Counted from the first letter of the stretch, positions 25,322-35,416 are shown. The stretch is DNA of 55,099 nucleotides from Anaerobranca californiensis DSM 14826 (GCF_900142275.1 NZ_FRAI01000014.1:1-55099); one strand, 5' to 3'. Translations and numbers: made by a program. The notes: a model not told the origin generated them from the letters alone.

Positions 25322-25337
25322 AAGGAAGGTGATTTTA

Positions 25338-25787
25338 ATGGAAAAGAAACTTTATAGAAGTAAAAAAGATAAGGTATTAAGTGGGGTATGTGGAGGGCTA
25401 GGAGAATATTTGAAGATTGATCCTGTACTTATCCGCCTCCTTTGGGTAATAGTTGCTGCCACCACTTCAGGAGGGGCAATATTAGCTTATATCATCGCAG
25501 CTATTATAATCCCTGAATCCCCTGAAGAACAAAGGGAACATAGTGAAGAAAAAATAGATGATGAGATAGTAGGGGAAGGCACTAGGGAAGAAAAAGGGAG
25601 TTCCGTTGGAGGGAAAATTTTAGGGATAGGTTTAATTTTAATCGGTGCTTTTTTGTTAAGTAGAAACTTTGTTGATCTTTCTTGGCTATTGAGACTAAAC
25701 TTTAAGATGTTTATAAATTACGCCCGTTATATTTTCCCCAGCATCTTGATAATCTTAGGTTTTTATCTTATTATTAAAAAGGATTAA
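25338..25787 (+). CDS. PspC-domain membrane protein with extra membrane segments
   Basis: 149 residues. The N-terminal PspC domain (about 1-60) has KVLSGVCGGLGEYLKIDPVL and a membrane helix. A charged loop (about 60-90) and two more hydrophobic segments near 92-107 and 125-147 follow, like the C-terminal part of LiaF-type envelope-stress proteins. PspC proteins sense or respond to membrane stress. ATG 25338 has AAGGAAGGTGA upstream; the frame extends back to 25293 through the terminator, which is not coding. The next gene, 16 bases on, is a short paralogue. Confidence 0.85.
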   Translation: MEKKLYRSKKDKVLSGVCGGLGEYLKIDPVLIRLLWVIVAATTSGGAILAYIIAAIIIPESPEEQREHSEEKIDDEIVGEGTREEKGSSVGGKILGIGLILIGAFLLSRNFVDLSWLLRLNFKMFINYARYIFPSILIILGFYLIIKKD

Positions 25788-25802
25788 AAAGGAGGGGTTG
25801 TT

Positions 25803-25988
25803 TTGGAAAAAAGACTTTATCGTTCCAAAAAGAACAAAATGTTAGCTGGTGTTTGTGGTGGAATCGCTGAGTATTTTAACATTGATCCAACTTTAATTAG
25901 GCTTTTATGGGTACTATTTGCCTTAATGGCCGGTGGTGGACTTATAGCTTATATCATAGCAGCGATTATTATCCCATCTGAAATGTAA
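25803..25988 (+). CDS. Short PspC-domain protein (tandem paralogue)
   Basis: 61 residues, a PspC domain only: KKNKMLAGVCGGIAEYFNID and one membrane helix ending AAIIIPSEM. It starts at TTG with GGAGGGG 7 bases upstream. It is clearly a paralogue of the preceding protein's N-terminal domain, and the two form an operon. The pair may report on membrane state; the partner is unknown. Confidence 0.85.
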   Translation: MEKRLYRSKKNKMLAGVCGGIAEYFNIDPTLIRLLWVLFALMAGGGLIAYIIAAIIIPSEM

Positions 25989-26012
25989 TCAAATTTCAGC
26001 AGATACAAAGGT

Positions 26013-26050
26013 AAAACATGGTTTAAAACTTAAGCCGTGTTTTTTCTTTT
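26013..26050 (+). terminator. Rho-independent terminator
   Basis: 12-bp stem 26013-26024 with 26032-26043 (two G-U pairs), then a T-rich tail. It ends the PspC pair. Confidence 0.8.
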
Positions 26051-26083
26051 TAAGTTAATTATGTGATATAATTAACTTAAAAA
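26047..26083 (+). repeat. 16-bp perfect AT-rich inverted repeat over a -10 box
   Basis: Arms 26047-26062 and 26068-26083 are perfectly complementary around GTGAT. TATAAT at 26067-26072 lies in the right arm, so the repeat could be a regulator site over the mobA-like promoter. It could also be a second terminator for the preceding genes. Confidence 0.6.
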
Positions 26084-26100
26084 AAGTTAGGTGAAGGATA

Positions 26101-26700
26101 ATGTATAAAGATTTAGATTTAGCAATATTAGCCGGCGGTGGTTCTACCCGGATGGGTATCCATAAAGGGAATTTAACAATTGACGGTAGATCCTTTGTAG
26201 ATTATATTATTTACGAAATTGGCCATTTATTTGCCAATGTTAATGTAATAGATAATGGATTACAAAACACTAAACTACCAGGGGTTAATTATTACAATGA
26301 CCCTTTAATATTACAAACAAAGAGCTCTTTATTAGGGGTTTACAGTGCACTTTACTATAGTAAAAATCCCCAAACCTTTATCATTGGCTGTGATACCCCC
26401 TTAGTTAATAAAAAGATAGTGGAATATATAATTAGCCAGCGGGATAGAGGGGATATTGTGGTGTGTATGGCAAAAGGCCGTTTTCAACCCCTTTACGGCA
26501 TATATAATCAAAAGATTCTCCCCCGGGTAAAAGAAACTTTATTACAGGATCTGCACAAAATTAAAATTATTCTCGATGAATTCAATACTTACTATATCCC
26601 CGAAGAAGAACTACGAAAAATAGATAAGGAGATGGATTTTATCAAAAACTTCAATTATTTCTCCGATTATCAGCGATACCTAGGGGAAAAGGGCTGTTAA
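26101..26700 (+). CDS. MobA-like nucleotidyltransferase (molybdenum cofactor)
   Basis: 199 residues. The N-terminal nucleotide-binding loop LAGGGSTRMGIHKG (about 10-23) and GCDTPLV (about 98-104) with QPLYGIY (about 124-130) mark the MobA branch of NTP transferases, which adds GMP to molybdopterin. The MocA/YgfJ relatives that serve selenium-dependent molybdenum hydroxylases are similar in size, so that role is possible. YqeC, at 51798 in this window, belongs to that pathway. AGGTGAAGGA precedes the ATG. No other Mo-cofactor gene is near. Confidence 0.75.
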   Translation: MYKDLDLAILAGGGSTRMGIHKGNLTIDGRSFVDYIIYEIGHLFANVNVIDNGLQNTKLPGVNYYNDPLILQTKSSLLGVYSALYYSKNPQTFIIGCDTPLVNKKIVEYIISQRDRGDIVVCMAKGRFQPLYGIYNQKILPRVKETLLQDLHKIKIILDEFNTYYIPEEELRKIDKEMDFIKNFNYFSDYQRYLGEKGC

Positions 26701-26751
26701 TTTGTTGTATTTTTTAAGGGGAAGTGCTAAAATAAAATAATAGGAAATTTT

Positions 26752-26773
26752 GGGGAACCTTCGGTTCCTCTTT
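26752..26773 (+). terminator. Probable terminator before secA
   Basis: 8-bp stem GGGGAACC/GGTTCCTC with a tight TTC loop, then TTTAATA. The T-run is short. Confidence 0.6.
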
Positions 26774-26798
26774 AATAAGTGATTTAGGGGGAGTTAAA

Positions 26799-29300
26799 AT
26801 GCTAGGATTAATTTCTAAGATCTTCGGATCATATAACGATAGAGAAATTAAGGGTCTAAGTAAAATTGTCCAGGTAGTCAATGGCTTTGAAGAAGGGCTT
26901 AAAAAATTGTCTGATGAACAGTTAAGGAACAAAACCTTTGAGTTTAAAGACAGATTGGCAAAAGGGGAAACCCTTGATGATATCTTACCAGAAGCCTTTG
27001 CTGTTGTTAGAGAAGCAAGTAGGAGAACTTTAGGTATGCGGCACTTTGATGTACAAATACTAGGAGGTATTGTATTACATCAAGGTAGGATAGCGGAAAT
27101 GAAAACCGGTGAAGGTAAAACATTAGTGGCAACATTGCCGGCATATTTAAATGCATTAGAGGGCAAAGGAGTCCATGTAGTTACAGTCAATGACTACCTT
27201 GCTACTAGGGACAGTCAGTGGATGGGCAAAATCTACGAATTTTTAGGGTTAAAAGTAGGTTTAATTGTCCATGGCCTAGGTTCTAGTGAGAGAAGGGAAG
27301 CCTATGGATGTGATATTACCTATGGTACAAACAATGAATTTGGTTTTGATTATTTAAGGGATAATATGGCTTTGTACAAAGAAGATTTAGTACAAAGGGA
27401 TCTCCATTATGCCATAATCGACGAAGTTGACAGTATTTTAATAGATGAAGCGAGAACTCCCTTAATTATTTCCGGACAAGTAGAACAAGATATCAGTATG
27501 TATTACCGTTACGCAAAGTTAATCCCTAAATTGAAAAATGAAATCCATTATTCTGTAGATGAAAAGGCAAACACAGTAGTCCTTACGGAAGAAGGGATTA
27601 GGGAAGTAGAGCAACAGTTAGGTATTGAAAACCTTTATGATGATGAAAATATGGAGATCTCCCACCACATCAACCAAGCCCTAAGGGCCCATGTCTTGAT
27701 GAAGCGGGATCGGGACTATGTAGTACAAAATAATCAAGTTATCATTGTCGATGAATTTACCGGCCGTTTAATGCACGGTAGAAGGTATAGTAATGGTCTA
27801 CACCAAGCTATTGAAGCTAAGGAAGGGGTAAAAATTGAAAGGGAAAGCCAAACCTTAGCATCTATTACTTATCAAAATTACTTTAGAATGTATAAAAAGC
27901 TGGCAGGTATGACCGGTACTGCCTTGACAGAAGAAGAAGAGTTCCGGAAAATTTACGGTTTAGATGTAGTTGTTATCCCCACTAATTTACCTATGATTAG
28001 GCTAGATTTACCTGATGTCGTTTATCGTACTGAAAAAGGTAAATTTCAGGCCGTTATTAGACAAGTAGAAGAATGTTATAGAAAAGGGCAGCCTGTCCTT
28101 GTAGGTACCATAAGTATAGAAAAGTCTGAACTCCTTTCTGAAATGTTAAAGAGAAAGGGTATCCCCCATACCGTATTAAATGCAAAATATCATGAAAAGG
28201 AAGCTGAGATAGTTGCTCAAGCGGGACAACGGGGTGCTGTCACCATTGCCACTAATATGGCTGGTAGGGGTACCGATATTGTCCTAGGTGAAGGGGTAAA
28301 GGAATTAGGGGGACTTTACATTATTGGTACTGAAAGACACGAATCTAGAAGGATCGACAACCAGTTAAGGGGTAGGGCAGGTCGTCAAGGAGACCCTGGG
28401 GTATCCCAGTTTTATATCTCTTTAGAAGATGACTTGATGAGACTTTTTGGTTCTGAAAAAATTATGGGGATGATGGATAAATTGGGGATGGATGATAATA
28501 CCCCAATTGAACACCCACTCCTTAGTAAAACCATTGAAAATGCTCAAAAACGGGTAGAAGCTAGAAACTTTGATATAAGAAAACATGTTCTGCAATATGA
28601 TGATGTAATGAATCAACAGCGGGAAGTAATCTATAAACAAAGGAAAGAAGTGCTCCTTGGGGAAAAATTAGAAGATAAAATTATCGGAATGATCGACAAA
28701 GTAATAGAAAGATCTATAGACCTTTTTGCCCATGAAGAATTATACCCTGAAGATTACGACTTAAAGGGTTTACTTGAATATGCCGAATCCACTTATCTCT
28801 TACCCAACGACATTTCATTAGAAGAAATCCAAGGTCTGCACCGGGAAGAAATCCTTGAACTCTTTAAGGAAAAGGTCAGAGAAAATTACCAAAAACGGAA
28901 AGAACAGTTAAAGGAATTGATGGAAGAATTAGAGCGGGTAATTGTACTTAGGACAGTGGATAGAAAGTGGATGGAGCAAATCAGTGCCATGGATGAATTA
29001 AGACAAGGTATTGGGTTAAGGGCCTTTGGTCAAAAGGATCCTTTAATTGAGTATAAATTTGAAGCATATAATATGTTCCAGGCAATGATAGAAAGTATTC
29101 AAGAAGAAGTGGCTAGGTTGATCTTTAGGGTTCAGATAACTGCTACTCCAGTAAGACGGGCAGTGGCAGTTGCTAAGGAAACTTCTGCTTCAGGTTCAGA
29201 AGTAAACAGTAAACAAACCCCTGTCAAATCAAATAAAGTGGGAAGAAATGACCCTTGCCCTTGTGGTAGTGGCAAAAAATACAAAAAATGCTGTGGCTAA
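26799..29300 (+). CDS. secA: Preprotein translocase ATPase SecA
   Basis: 833 residues, full length. Motifs in order: Walker [12 protein letters not shown] (about 101-111), [15 protein letters not shown], Walker [18 protein letters not shown] (about 206-222), [10 protein letters not shown] (about 486-495), [10 protein letters not shown], and the C-terminal zinc tail [19 protein letters not shown]. It drives secretion through SecYEG at the membrane. ATG has TTAGGGGGAG upstream. prfB follows after about 40 bases, the usual secA-prfB order of Firmicutes. Confidence 0.98.
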   Translation: MLGLISKIFGSYNDREIKGLSKIVQVVNGFEEGLKKLSDEQLRNKTFEFKDRLAKGETLDDILPEAFAVVREASRRTLGMRHFDVQILGGIVLHQGRIAEMKTGEGKTLVATLPAYLNALEGKGVHVVTVNDYLATRDSQWMGKIYEFLGLKVGLIVHGLGSSERREAYGCDITYGTNNEFGFDYLRDNMALYKEDLVQRDLHYAIIDEVDSILIDEARTPLIISGQVEQDISMYYRYAKLIPKLKNEIHYSVDEKANTVVLTEEGIREVEQQLGIENLYDDENMEISHHINQALRAHVLMKRDRDYVVQNNQVIIVDEFTGRLMHGRRYSNGLHQAIEAKEGVKIERESQTLASITYQNYFRMYKKLAGMTGTALTEEEEFRKIYGLDVVVIPTNLPMIRLDLPDVVYRTEKGKFQAVIRQVEECYRKGQPVLVGTISIEKSELLSEMLKRKGIPHTVLNAKYHEKEAEIVAQAGQRGAVTIATNMAGRGTDIVLGEGVKELGGLYIIGTERHESRRIDNQLRGRAGRQGDPGVSQFYISLEDDLMRLFGSEKIMGMMDKLGMDDNTPIEHPLLSKTIENAQKRVEARNFDIRKHVLQYDDVMNQQREVIYKQRKEVLLGEKLEDKIIGMIDKVIERSIDLFAHEELYPEDYDLKGLLEYAESTYLLPNDISLEEIQGLHREEILELFKEKVRENYQKRKEQLKELMEELERVIVLRTVDRKWMEQISAMDELRQGIGLRAFGQKDPLIEYKFEAYNMFQAMIESIQEEVARLIFRVQITATPVRRAVAVAKETSASGSEVNSKQTPVKSNKVGRNDPCPCGSGKKYKKCCG

Positions 29301-29342
29301 TGCTCCCATTAGCCACTAGATTTGTTTAAGGAGTGTGAAAAA

Positions 29343-30453
29343 ATGTTTCTAGAACTTAAAGGTAAATTGCGGGAAATGGAAAATAGATTAGTGGAATTGG
29401 GTGTTTCCCTTTGATGTAAAAGGGAAAAGGGAGGAAATACTCCGTTTAGAAGAAGAAATGGCTCAACCAGATTTTTGGGAGAATAGGGAAAAATCTTCTC
29501 AAATACTAAGTAAAATATCGGAATTAAAAGATGTCCTCAATAAATTTACAAAACTTGAGGAAATCCTCCAAACAAATAAAGAACTTTTAGATTTATTGGA
29601 ACTAGAAGAAGATCCCCAGCTCCTTAGTGAATTAGAAGAAAGTGTTCAAGATTTAGAAAAAGATTTAGAAAATCTAGAACTAAACCTATTATTGTCTGGG
29701 AAATATGATAGGAATAATGCCATTTTGTCATTACACCCTGGTGCTGGGGGATTGGAATCCTATGACTGGGCCCAAATGCTTTACCGGATGTACCTCCGTT
29801 GGGCAGAAAAAAGGGGGTATACCGTAGAAATTTTAGACTATTTACCAGATATTGAAGCTGGGCTGAAAAGTGTTACAATACTCATCAAAGGGAAAAATGC
29901 CTTTGGTTATCTAAAGGGAGAGAAAGGGGTACATCGGTTAATTAGAATATCTCCCTTTGATTCTTCAGGTAGGCGGCATACTTCCTTTGCTTCTGTAGAT
30001 GTTTTGCCGGAAATGGAAGAGGGAGAAGAAATTAAGATCTCCCCCGATGAAATTAAAGTAGATACCTACAGAGCCAGCGGGGCAGGGGGCCAGCATGTCA
30101 ACAAAACGGACTCTGCCGTTAGGATTACCCACCTTCCTACAGGTATAGTGGTACAATGTCAAAATGAAAGATCCCAACATTCCAATAAAGCAGCGGCACT
30201 AAAGATATTGGCTGCGAAATTGGCAGAAAAACAGCGGTTAGAACAGCAAAAGGAGTTAGAGAAAATAAGGGGAGAGCAAAAGGAAATAGGTTGGGGCAGT
30301 CAAATAAGAACTTATGTCTTCCATCCCTATAGTTTAGTTAAAGATCACAGAACTAATGTGGAAGTGGCCAACGCCCAAGGAGTCTTAGATGGAGATATCG
30401 ACAAGTTCATCGATGGCTATTTGAAAAGTTTGGTGGTAGAAAAAAATGCTTAA
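29343..30453 (+). CDS. prfB: Peptide chain release factor 2, with programmed +1 frameshift
   Basis: The start ATG (29343) opens a 23-codon frame ending CTT-UGA (29409-29414). A +1 shift at CTTT moves reading to the long frame (GAT GTA AAA...), giving about 370 residues. The anticodon-like SPF tripeptide (RISPFDSSG) and the catalytic GGQ ([15 protein letters not shown]) are present, so this is RF2, which reads UGA and UAA. An SD-like GGGTG lies before the shift site, as in the known autoregulation: low RF2 leads to more shifting. AAGGAGTG precedes the ATG. The DUF2993 gene overlaps its 3' end by 8 bases. Confidence 0.97.
29409..29414 (+). promoter_or_regulatory. prfB +1 frameshift site CTT-UGA
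   Basis: The classic slippery CTT followed by in-frame UGA; the downstream frame begins at 29413. Essentially the same hexamer is used in E. coli and most bacteria. Confidence 0.95.
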
Positions 30454-31087
30454 AAAAATATTTTTAGCTATATTAATCCTTTGCCTTTTGCTACTATTCC
30501 TTTTAGAAATAGCTATACCCCATTTAATTAGATTTTATATAAGAGAGGAACTTGCCAAAATCGGAATTGAGGATTTTCAAATGTCTATAACTTCCCCAAG
30601 ACCCTATATTTTTTCCTTCCTTAAAGGAAATTTAACAGGTAATATTGTTATTGAACAATATTCTACAGACTTGACCTTTGAAAGATTAATGATCACCTTC
30701 AGTAATTTAGGTTTTAATAGTGGAGACTTTAGTTTTTCTGGGATTATTAGCGAACAAGAATTGGATTATTACATCAAAAATAATTGGGGAAAAGAATTAG
30801 ATATTGTTCTTTCAGAGGGTCAGGGTAGTATTTCTTTACCGATAAATCTCATTTTCATGACATTAGAAGCTAGTATCAAAGGTGTTTTCCAGGTAAAAGC
30901 TAATAATGAAGTGGTTTTTGAGGTACAAGGGGTAATAATTAACCTTCCAGGTTTTGAACAACAAGTTATAGAATTATTAAAGGGATATGAATTTAGATTA
31001 GATTTTGGACAAATAACTAATATCCAAATAGAGAATATTGATATCAAAGAGGGCTACCTAAATGTATCAGGGAAAATAGTAAGATAA
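30446..31087 (+). CDS. DUF2993 (LmeA-like) membrane-anchored lipid-binding protein
   Basis: 213 residues. One N-terminal membrane helix (about 4-28) is followed by an extracellular beta-rich domain with the SRP-like opening [16 protein letters not shown] and the repeated strand pattern of DUF2993 proteins. Actinobacterial LmeA, in the same family, binds phosphoinositides; the Firmicutes role is unknown. It overlaps prfB by 8 bases, so it is probably translated together with RF2. The yitT-type gene follows after 13 bases. Confidence 0.75.
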   Translation: MLKKIFLAILILCLLLLFLLEIAIPHLIRFYIREELAKIGIEDFQMSITSPRPYIFSFLKGNLTGNIVIEQYSTDLTFERLMITFSNLGFNSGDFSFSGIISEQELDYYIKNNWGKELDIVLSEGQGSISLPINLIFMTLEASIKGVFQVKANNEVVFEVQGVIINLPGFEQQVIELLKGYEFRLDFGQITNIQIENIDIKEGYLNVSGKIVR

Positions 31088-31100
31088 GGGGTGAAAAAAG

Positions 31101-31931
31101 GTGCGTTTAGTTAAAGAATATTTAATGATAGTTATCGGCTGTTTTATCATGGCTATATCTTTAAATGGTCTACTTATCCCAAATAAAATAGCGGCTGGGG
31201 GAGTTAGTGGTTTAGCAACAGTCCTTTATTACTTATTTGGCATACCGGTAAGTATCACTATTGTGGTAATAAATATTCCCCTTTTTATTGCAGGGGTGAT
31301 TTACCTAGGTAAAAAATTTGGCATAAAAACTTTAGTAGGGACTTATTTATTGCCTTTATTGATTGCCTTTACAGAATGGACCCCTGTATTTACCGAAGAC
31401 CTTTTATTAGCTACTGTTTTTGGTGGTGTATTGATGGGGGTAGGTTTAGGTATCATTTTTAGAGCCAATGGTTCTACTGGGGGAACAGCTTTAGCAGGGC
31501 AGTTATTAAACAAATTTTTCGGTTTTACTGTAGGGCAATCGATATTAATTATCGACTTTTTAGTAATTGCCTTTGCTGGAATGGTATTTAACGCAGAACT
31601 GGCTATGTATGCCCTGATTTCCGTTTATGTAACGGGGAAAGTAATTGATTTAACTCAACAGGGATTTAGGGTTTCTAAAATGGCCTACATTATTTCCAAC
31701 AATCCCCAAGAAATTAGTGAGGCAATTTTGTATAAATTAAACCGGGGTGCCACAAGCTTAAAAGGTAAAGGGGTTTATACCGGTGAAAAAAGGGATATCC
31801 TTTTTTGTGTAGTAAGTCAAATGGAAATTGCCAAACTTAAAGAAATCGTCTATGAAGTTGATAAAAAAGCCTTTGTAGTGGTCAGTGATGTCACTGAGGC
31901 TTTAGGTGAAGGTTTTTCCAGTTTAGAATAA
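31101..31931 (+). CDS. YitT-family membrane protein (DUF161 + DUF2179)
   Basis: 276 residues. Five or six membrane helices fill the first 180 residues, with IAAGGVSGLATVLYYL and FRANGSTGGTALAGQLLN typical of YitT proteins. A soluble DUF2179 domain follows (about 195-276; GVYTGEKRDILFCVVS). Function is unknown; the DUF2179 fold resembles ligand-binding regulatory domains. It starts at GTG, with GGGGTGAAAAAAGG upstream, and precedes the transketolase genes by about 20 bases. Confidence 0.88.
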   Translation: MRLVKEYLMIVIGCFIMAISLNGLLIPNKIAAGGVSGLATVLYYLFGIPVSITIVVINIPLFIAGVIYLGKKFGIKTLVGTYLLPLLIAFTEWTPVFTEDLLLATVFGGVLMGVGLGIIFRANGSTGGTALAGQLLNKFFGFTVGQSILIIDFLVIAFAGMVFNAELAMYALISVYVTGKVIDLTQQGFRVSKMAYIISNNPQEISEAILYKLNRGATSLKGKGVYTGEKRDILFCVVSQMEIAKLKEIVYEVDKKAFVVVSDVTEALGEGFSSLE

Positions 31932-31951
31932 TTTAGAAGGAGGTAAAATTT

Positions 31952-32755
31952 ATGGAAAATCTTAAACAAATAGCCAAGCAAGTTAGAAGAAATATTTTAG
32001 AAATGGTTGCTGCAGGGAAATCTGGCCATCCAGGAGGTTCTTTATCTGCAGTAGAAATCTTAACTGCTTTATATTTCCATGAGATGAATATTGACCCTAA
32101 AGATCCTCGGAAAAAGGATCGGGATCGCTTTATACTAAGTAAAGGCCATGCTACACCGGTTCTTTATGGAGTATTGGCAGAGCGGGGCTTTTTCCCTAGG
32201 GAAGAAATCAAAGGTTTTAGAAAGATCAATTCCTTACTACAAGGACATCCTGATATGAAAAATATCCCTGGAGTTGACATGTCTTCCGGTTCCCTTGGTC
32301 AAGGATTATCAGTAGCCAATGGGATGGCTATAGCAGGAAAATTAGATAACATCCCTTATTATGTCTATGTATTATTAGGTGATGGAGAAATTCAAGAGGG
32401 ACAAGTGTGGGAAGCTGCAATGACTGCCGCCCATTATAAATTAGATAATGTTATTGCTTTTTTAGATTACAATGGTTTGCAAATCGATGGAGATGTAGAA
32501 GATGTCATGGGAGTAACACCGATAGATAAAAAATGGGAAGCTTTCAACTGGCATGTACAGGTTATCGATGGTCATAATTATGACGAAATATTGACAGCCA
32601 TTGAAAAGGCTAAAAACACTAAAGGAAAACCATCAATTATTATCGCTAAAACTGTAAAGGGTAAAGGTGTTTCCTTTATGGAAAACAAAGCAGAATGGCA
32701 CGGCACTGCTCCAAATGAAGAACAATTGCAACAAGCTTTAAAAGAACTAGAGTAG
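31952..32755 (+). CDS. Transketolase, N-terminal subunit
   Basis: 267 residues, half of a normal transketolase. It carries the thiamine-pyrophosphate binding domain: [41 protein letters not shown], and the [15 protein letters not shown]...YNGLQIDG motif that holds the metal and TPP. It needs the C-terminal subunit to work. It moves two-carbon units in the non-oxidative pentose phosphate pathway. GGAGGT precedes the ATG. The second subunit starts 15 bases after it. Confidence 0.95.
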   Translation: MENLKQIAKQVRRNILEMVAAGKSGHPGGSLSAVEILTALYFHEMNIDPKDPRKKDRDRFILSKGHATPVLYGVLAERGFFPREEIKGFRKINSLLQGHPDMKNIPGVDMSSGSLGQGLSVANGMAIAGKLDNIPYYVYVLLGDGEIQEGQVWEAAMTAAHYKLDNVIAFLDYNGLQIDGDVEDVMGVTPIDKKWEAFNWHVQVIDGHNYDEILTAIEKAKNTKGKPSIIIAKTVKGKGVSFMENKAEWHGTAPNEEQLQQALKELE

Positions 32756-32769
32756 GGAGGTTTAAGAAT

Positions 32770-33705
32770 ATGACAAAAATAGCTACTAGGGACGCCTATG
32801 GTAAAGCTTTAGTCCAATTAGGAAGAGAGAATAAAGATATAGTGGTTTTAGATGCCGATCTTTCTAAATCCACTAAAACAGCTAGTTTTTATAAAGAGTT
32901 CCCTGAAAGATTTTTCAATGTAGGGATAGCAGAAGCTGATTTAATGGGAACAGCTGCCGGCCTAGCTACAGCGGGAAAAATTCCCTTTGCTTCTACCTTT
33001 GCTATCTTTGCCACCGGCAGGGCCTATGATCAAATTAGAAACTCAATTGCCTATCCTAAATTAAATGTTAAAATAGCTGCTACCCATGCGGGATTGACCG
33101 TTGGAGAAGATGGTGCAACCCATCAAGCTCTAGAAGATATTGCTTTGATGCGGGCAATACCTAATATGACTGTAATTGTCCCCGCCGATGGCCCAGAAAC
33201 AGAAGGGGCGATAAAAGCCGCCGCAGAAATAAATGGACCGGTATATATAAGATTAGGTAGATCTGCCGTTCCTGTAATCAATGACGAGAATTATAATTTC
33301 CAAATTGGTAAAGGGGTAACTTTAAAAGAAGGTAATGATGTAACAATAGTTGCTACGGGAATCATGGTAAGTCAAAGCTTAGCAGCAGCAGAAATGTTGG
33401 AAAAAGAAGGAATTAGCGTAGAAGTTATCAATATCCACACTATAAAACCCATTGATAAAGAACTATTGGTAAAATCGGCGGAAAAAACCGGTGCCGTTGT
33501 TACTGCTGAAGAACACAACATTTTTGGTGGTTTAGGTAGTGCCGTTTGTGAAGTCCTAGCTCAACATCGGCCAGTGCCAGTGGAATTTGTAGGGGTGGAA
33601 GATACCTTTGGTGAATCGGGAACACCCGATGCTTTACTCCAAAAATACCGTTTAACTCCTGAAAATATTGTGGAAAAAGTAAAAAAAGTGATGAAGAGAA
33701 AGTAA
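32770..33705 (+). CDS. Transketolase, C-terminal subunit
   Basis: 311 residues. It contains the pyrimidine-binding domain (FNVGIAEADLMGTAAGLA, with the catalytic Glu in the first segment; HAGLTVGEDGATHQALED) and the C-terminal domain (about 195-311; EEHNIFGGLGSAVCEVL). It completes the split transketolase with the preceding gene. Split forms are common in Clostridia and archaea. A 17-bp terminator hairpin overlaps its stop codon, shared with the convergent bioY. Confidence 0.95.
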   Translation: MTKIATRDAYGKALVQLGRENKDIVVLDADLSKSTKTASFYKEFPERFFNVGIAEADLMGTAAGLATAGKIPFASTFAIFATGRAYDQIRNSIAYPKLNVKIAATHAGLTVGEDGATHQALEDIALMRAIPNMTVIVPADGPETEGAIKAAAEINGPVYIRLGRSAVPVINDENYNFQIGKGVTLKEGNDVTIVATGIMVSQSLAAAEMLEKEGISVEVINIHTIKPIDKELLVKSAEKTGAVVTAEEHNIFGGLGSAVCEVLAQHRPVPVEFVGVEDTFGESGTPDALLQKYRLTPENIVEKVKKVMKRK

Positions 33706-33737
33706 AAGGAAGAAGGGCTGCCCTTCTTCCTTTTACT
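33701..33737. terminator. 17-bp bidirectional terminator
   Basis: Perfect stem 33701-33717 with 33721-33737 around CTG. It lies between the convergent transketolase and bioY genes and includes the transketolase stop codon. Confidence 0.9.
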
Positions 33738-33751
33738 TATTCAATTTGATA

Positions 33752-34306
33752 CTAAGAACTAAATAAAGCCATCTTCAATCTATTTTTAATCTTTAAAGCT
33801 AATGGTATTGCAATAATAACTTTTAGGAAATCACCGGGGAGATATATAACCATTCCTTTTAAAATAGTTATATACCCAAGATCTCTCCCCACTACATTAT
33901 TGACTATAAACCAGATGTAGGCAGTTCCTAAACAGTAGAGGATTAAGTTACCTATCAGTAAAAAGGAGATTATTCTCAATTTATTCCCATGGGCAAACCC
34001 TGAAAAATATGCTAAGGGGATAAAACCAATAATAAATCCAAAGGTAGGGGATAATACATAGCCTATTCCTCCACCACCGGCAAAGACGGGAAGCCCTACA
34101 AGACCTAAAAAAATATAGAGCAATTGGCTGAAAACACCGTATTTACTTCCTAAAAGTATTCCGCTTAACATGACAAAAAAAGTTTGTAAAGTTATGGGAG
34201 CTGGGTACATAGGGATTTGGATCAAGGAGCCCATATAGGTCAAAACAGCAAAGAGACTAGTCAATATTAGAATTTTTATACCATTTCTTGAGAGAAACAT
34301 CGCCAC
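33752..34306 (-). CDS. bioY: Biotin transporter BioY
   Basis: 184 residues with six membrane helices. GAP-type residues in YMGSLIQIPMYPAPITLQTF (about 25-44) and GGGGIGYVLSPTFGFIIGF (about 77-95) are typical of BioY, the S-component that binds biotin for ECF transport. No biotin-synthesis genes are near, so the cell may depend on uptake. Start is GTG 34306 (AGGAAGG 6 bases upstream) or ATG 34300. It overlaps the 3' end of birA, so regulator and transporter share one transcript. Confidence 0.93.
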   Translation of the reverse strand: MAMFLSRNGIKILILTSLFAVLTYMGSLIQIPMYPAPITLQTFFVMLSGILLGSKYGVFSQLLYIFLGLVGLPVFAGGGGIGYVLSPTFGFIIGFIPLAYFSGFAHGNKLRIISFLLIGNLILYCLGTAYIWFIVNNVVGRDLGYITILKGMVIYLPGDFLKVIIAIPLALKIKNRLKMALFSS

Positions 34307-35240
34307 TTAACACCTTCCTAATTCTTTTACTTTTGTCTTCAATAATTAAGCTGCCATCATCTCCAATATCTCTGGCAATAACCTCTTCTTTTCCTTTAAA
34401 GGTGGAAATTTCGATTGCTTTCCCTAAAATTGTGGAATGTCTTTTATTGATTGCTAAAATACCTTCCCTTTTATTAGTTAAAAATAATTGGTAATACTTT
34501 TCAACACAATTTAAAATATCTAGTAAAAGGTGATTTAGATTTAGTTGTCTTTTGACAATATCCTTTAAAGATAACCCTATATATTCCAGTTCAGGAGGTA
34601 TAGGGTTATTGACATTTACCCCGATGCCAACGATGAGGTAATCTACTTTATCCATGTCCCCCTTTATTCCAGTTAAGATGCCGGCAAGTTTTTTCCCTTC
34701 CCAGATGATATCATTAGGCCACTTGATTTTAACCTGGATACCTAAGTGGTTATATATCCCCTCCCATAATGCTGCTGCCATAGTTAAGGTTATTAAAGGA
34801 AGTTCTTCCATAGGTAGTACCGGTTTAAGTAATAGGGAAAACCACAGGCCACCTTCTGGGGATGACCAAGATCTCCCTAACCTTCCCGTTCCACCCCATT
34901 GCTTTGAAGCAATGAACACTGTTTTGTCAGGGAGGGATTCCCCTAGTTCTTTTAACATTTTATTTGTTGATTCCACTTCCTTTTCTACTATTACTTTTTG
35001 CCAATGAGGGGCTAAAGAAGCCTCTAGATAATAGCTGTTTAAACTAGTTGGAATTTTTTCTAAGGAATAACCCTTATTAGTTACTGCACTGATTTGGTAA
35101 CCTTCGTTACGTAATACTTCCATAGTTTTCCAAACGGCATTTCTACTGACACCTAATTTTTCACTTATGTACTGGCCAGAAAGTCTTTTATGGGGATTTT
35201 CTAATAGCATTTTTAATACCTTTACAGTTAAATCCATCAT
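34257..35240 (-). CDS. birA: Bifunctional biotin-protein ligase / biotin repressor BirA
   Basis: 327 residues. An N-terminal winged helix-turn-helix (about 5-60; LSGQYISEKLGVSRNAVWK) is fused to the biotin-protein ligase domain: GGTGRLGRSWSSPEGGLWFS (about 116-135), then KIKWPNDIIWEGKKLAGIL and the C-terminal SH3-like part. It links biotin to carboxylases and, when loaded, represses biotin genes. A start at 35240 (ATGATG) follows AAAGGGGGTG; the open frame upstream crosses the promoter and is not coding. It overlaps bioY. Confidence 0.95.
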   Translation of the reverse strand: MMDLTVKVLKMLLENPHKRLSGQYISEKLGVSRNAVWKTMEVLRNEGYQISAVTNKGYSLEKIPTSLNSYYLEASLAPHWQKVIVEKEVESTNKMLKELGESLPDKTVFIASKQWGGTGRLGRSWSSPEGGLWFSLLLKPVLPMEELPLITLTMAAALWEGIYNHLGIQVKIKWPNDIIWEGKKLAGILTGIKGDMDKVDYLIVGIGVNVNNPIPPELEYIGLSLKDIVKRQLNLNHLLLDILNCVEKYYQLFLTNKREGILAINKRHSTILGKAIEISTFKGKEEVIARDIGDDGSLIIEDKSKRIRKVLSGDVSLKKWYKNSNID

Positions 35241-35273
35241 TACACCCCCTTTATAAAGAAAAGTTGTAGCTAA

Positions 35274-35302
35274 AGTATAATGTTTACAAAAAGGATTGTC
35301 AA
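35274..35302 (-). promoter_or_regulatory. Sigma-A promoter of birA-bioY
   Basis: On the minus strand TTGACA (35302-35297), 17 bases, TATACT (35279-35274), 34 bases before the birA start. A TTGTA...TACAA pair overlaps the -10 but does not match the spacing of a BirA operator. Confidence 0.8.
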
Positions 35303-35416
35303 CCATTTTGATAATTTTAAGTGACAATCTTAAGAAGATTTTACCATTGTAAAGGAAGAAAATTGATGTTTTAATATTTATATAGAAAAAAATTGCTGAA
35401 TTGATAATTATTATAG

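Noticed and set aside
25293-25337. Longer N-terminus for the first PspC protein
   Set aside because: The extension reads through the hpf terminator; ATG 25338 has a good ribosome site.
29343-29414. prfB as a truncated or frameshifted gene
   Set aside because: CTT-UGA is the conserved programmed frameshift site of RF2 genes.
35272-35300. BirA operator over the birA promoter
   Set aside because: TTGTA and TACAA arms are present, but their spacing and extent do not fit the known TTGTTAAC-N14-16-GTTAACAA operator.
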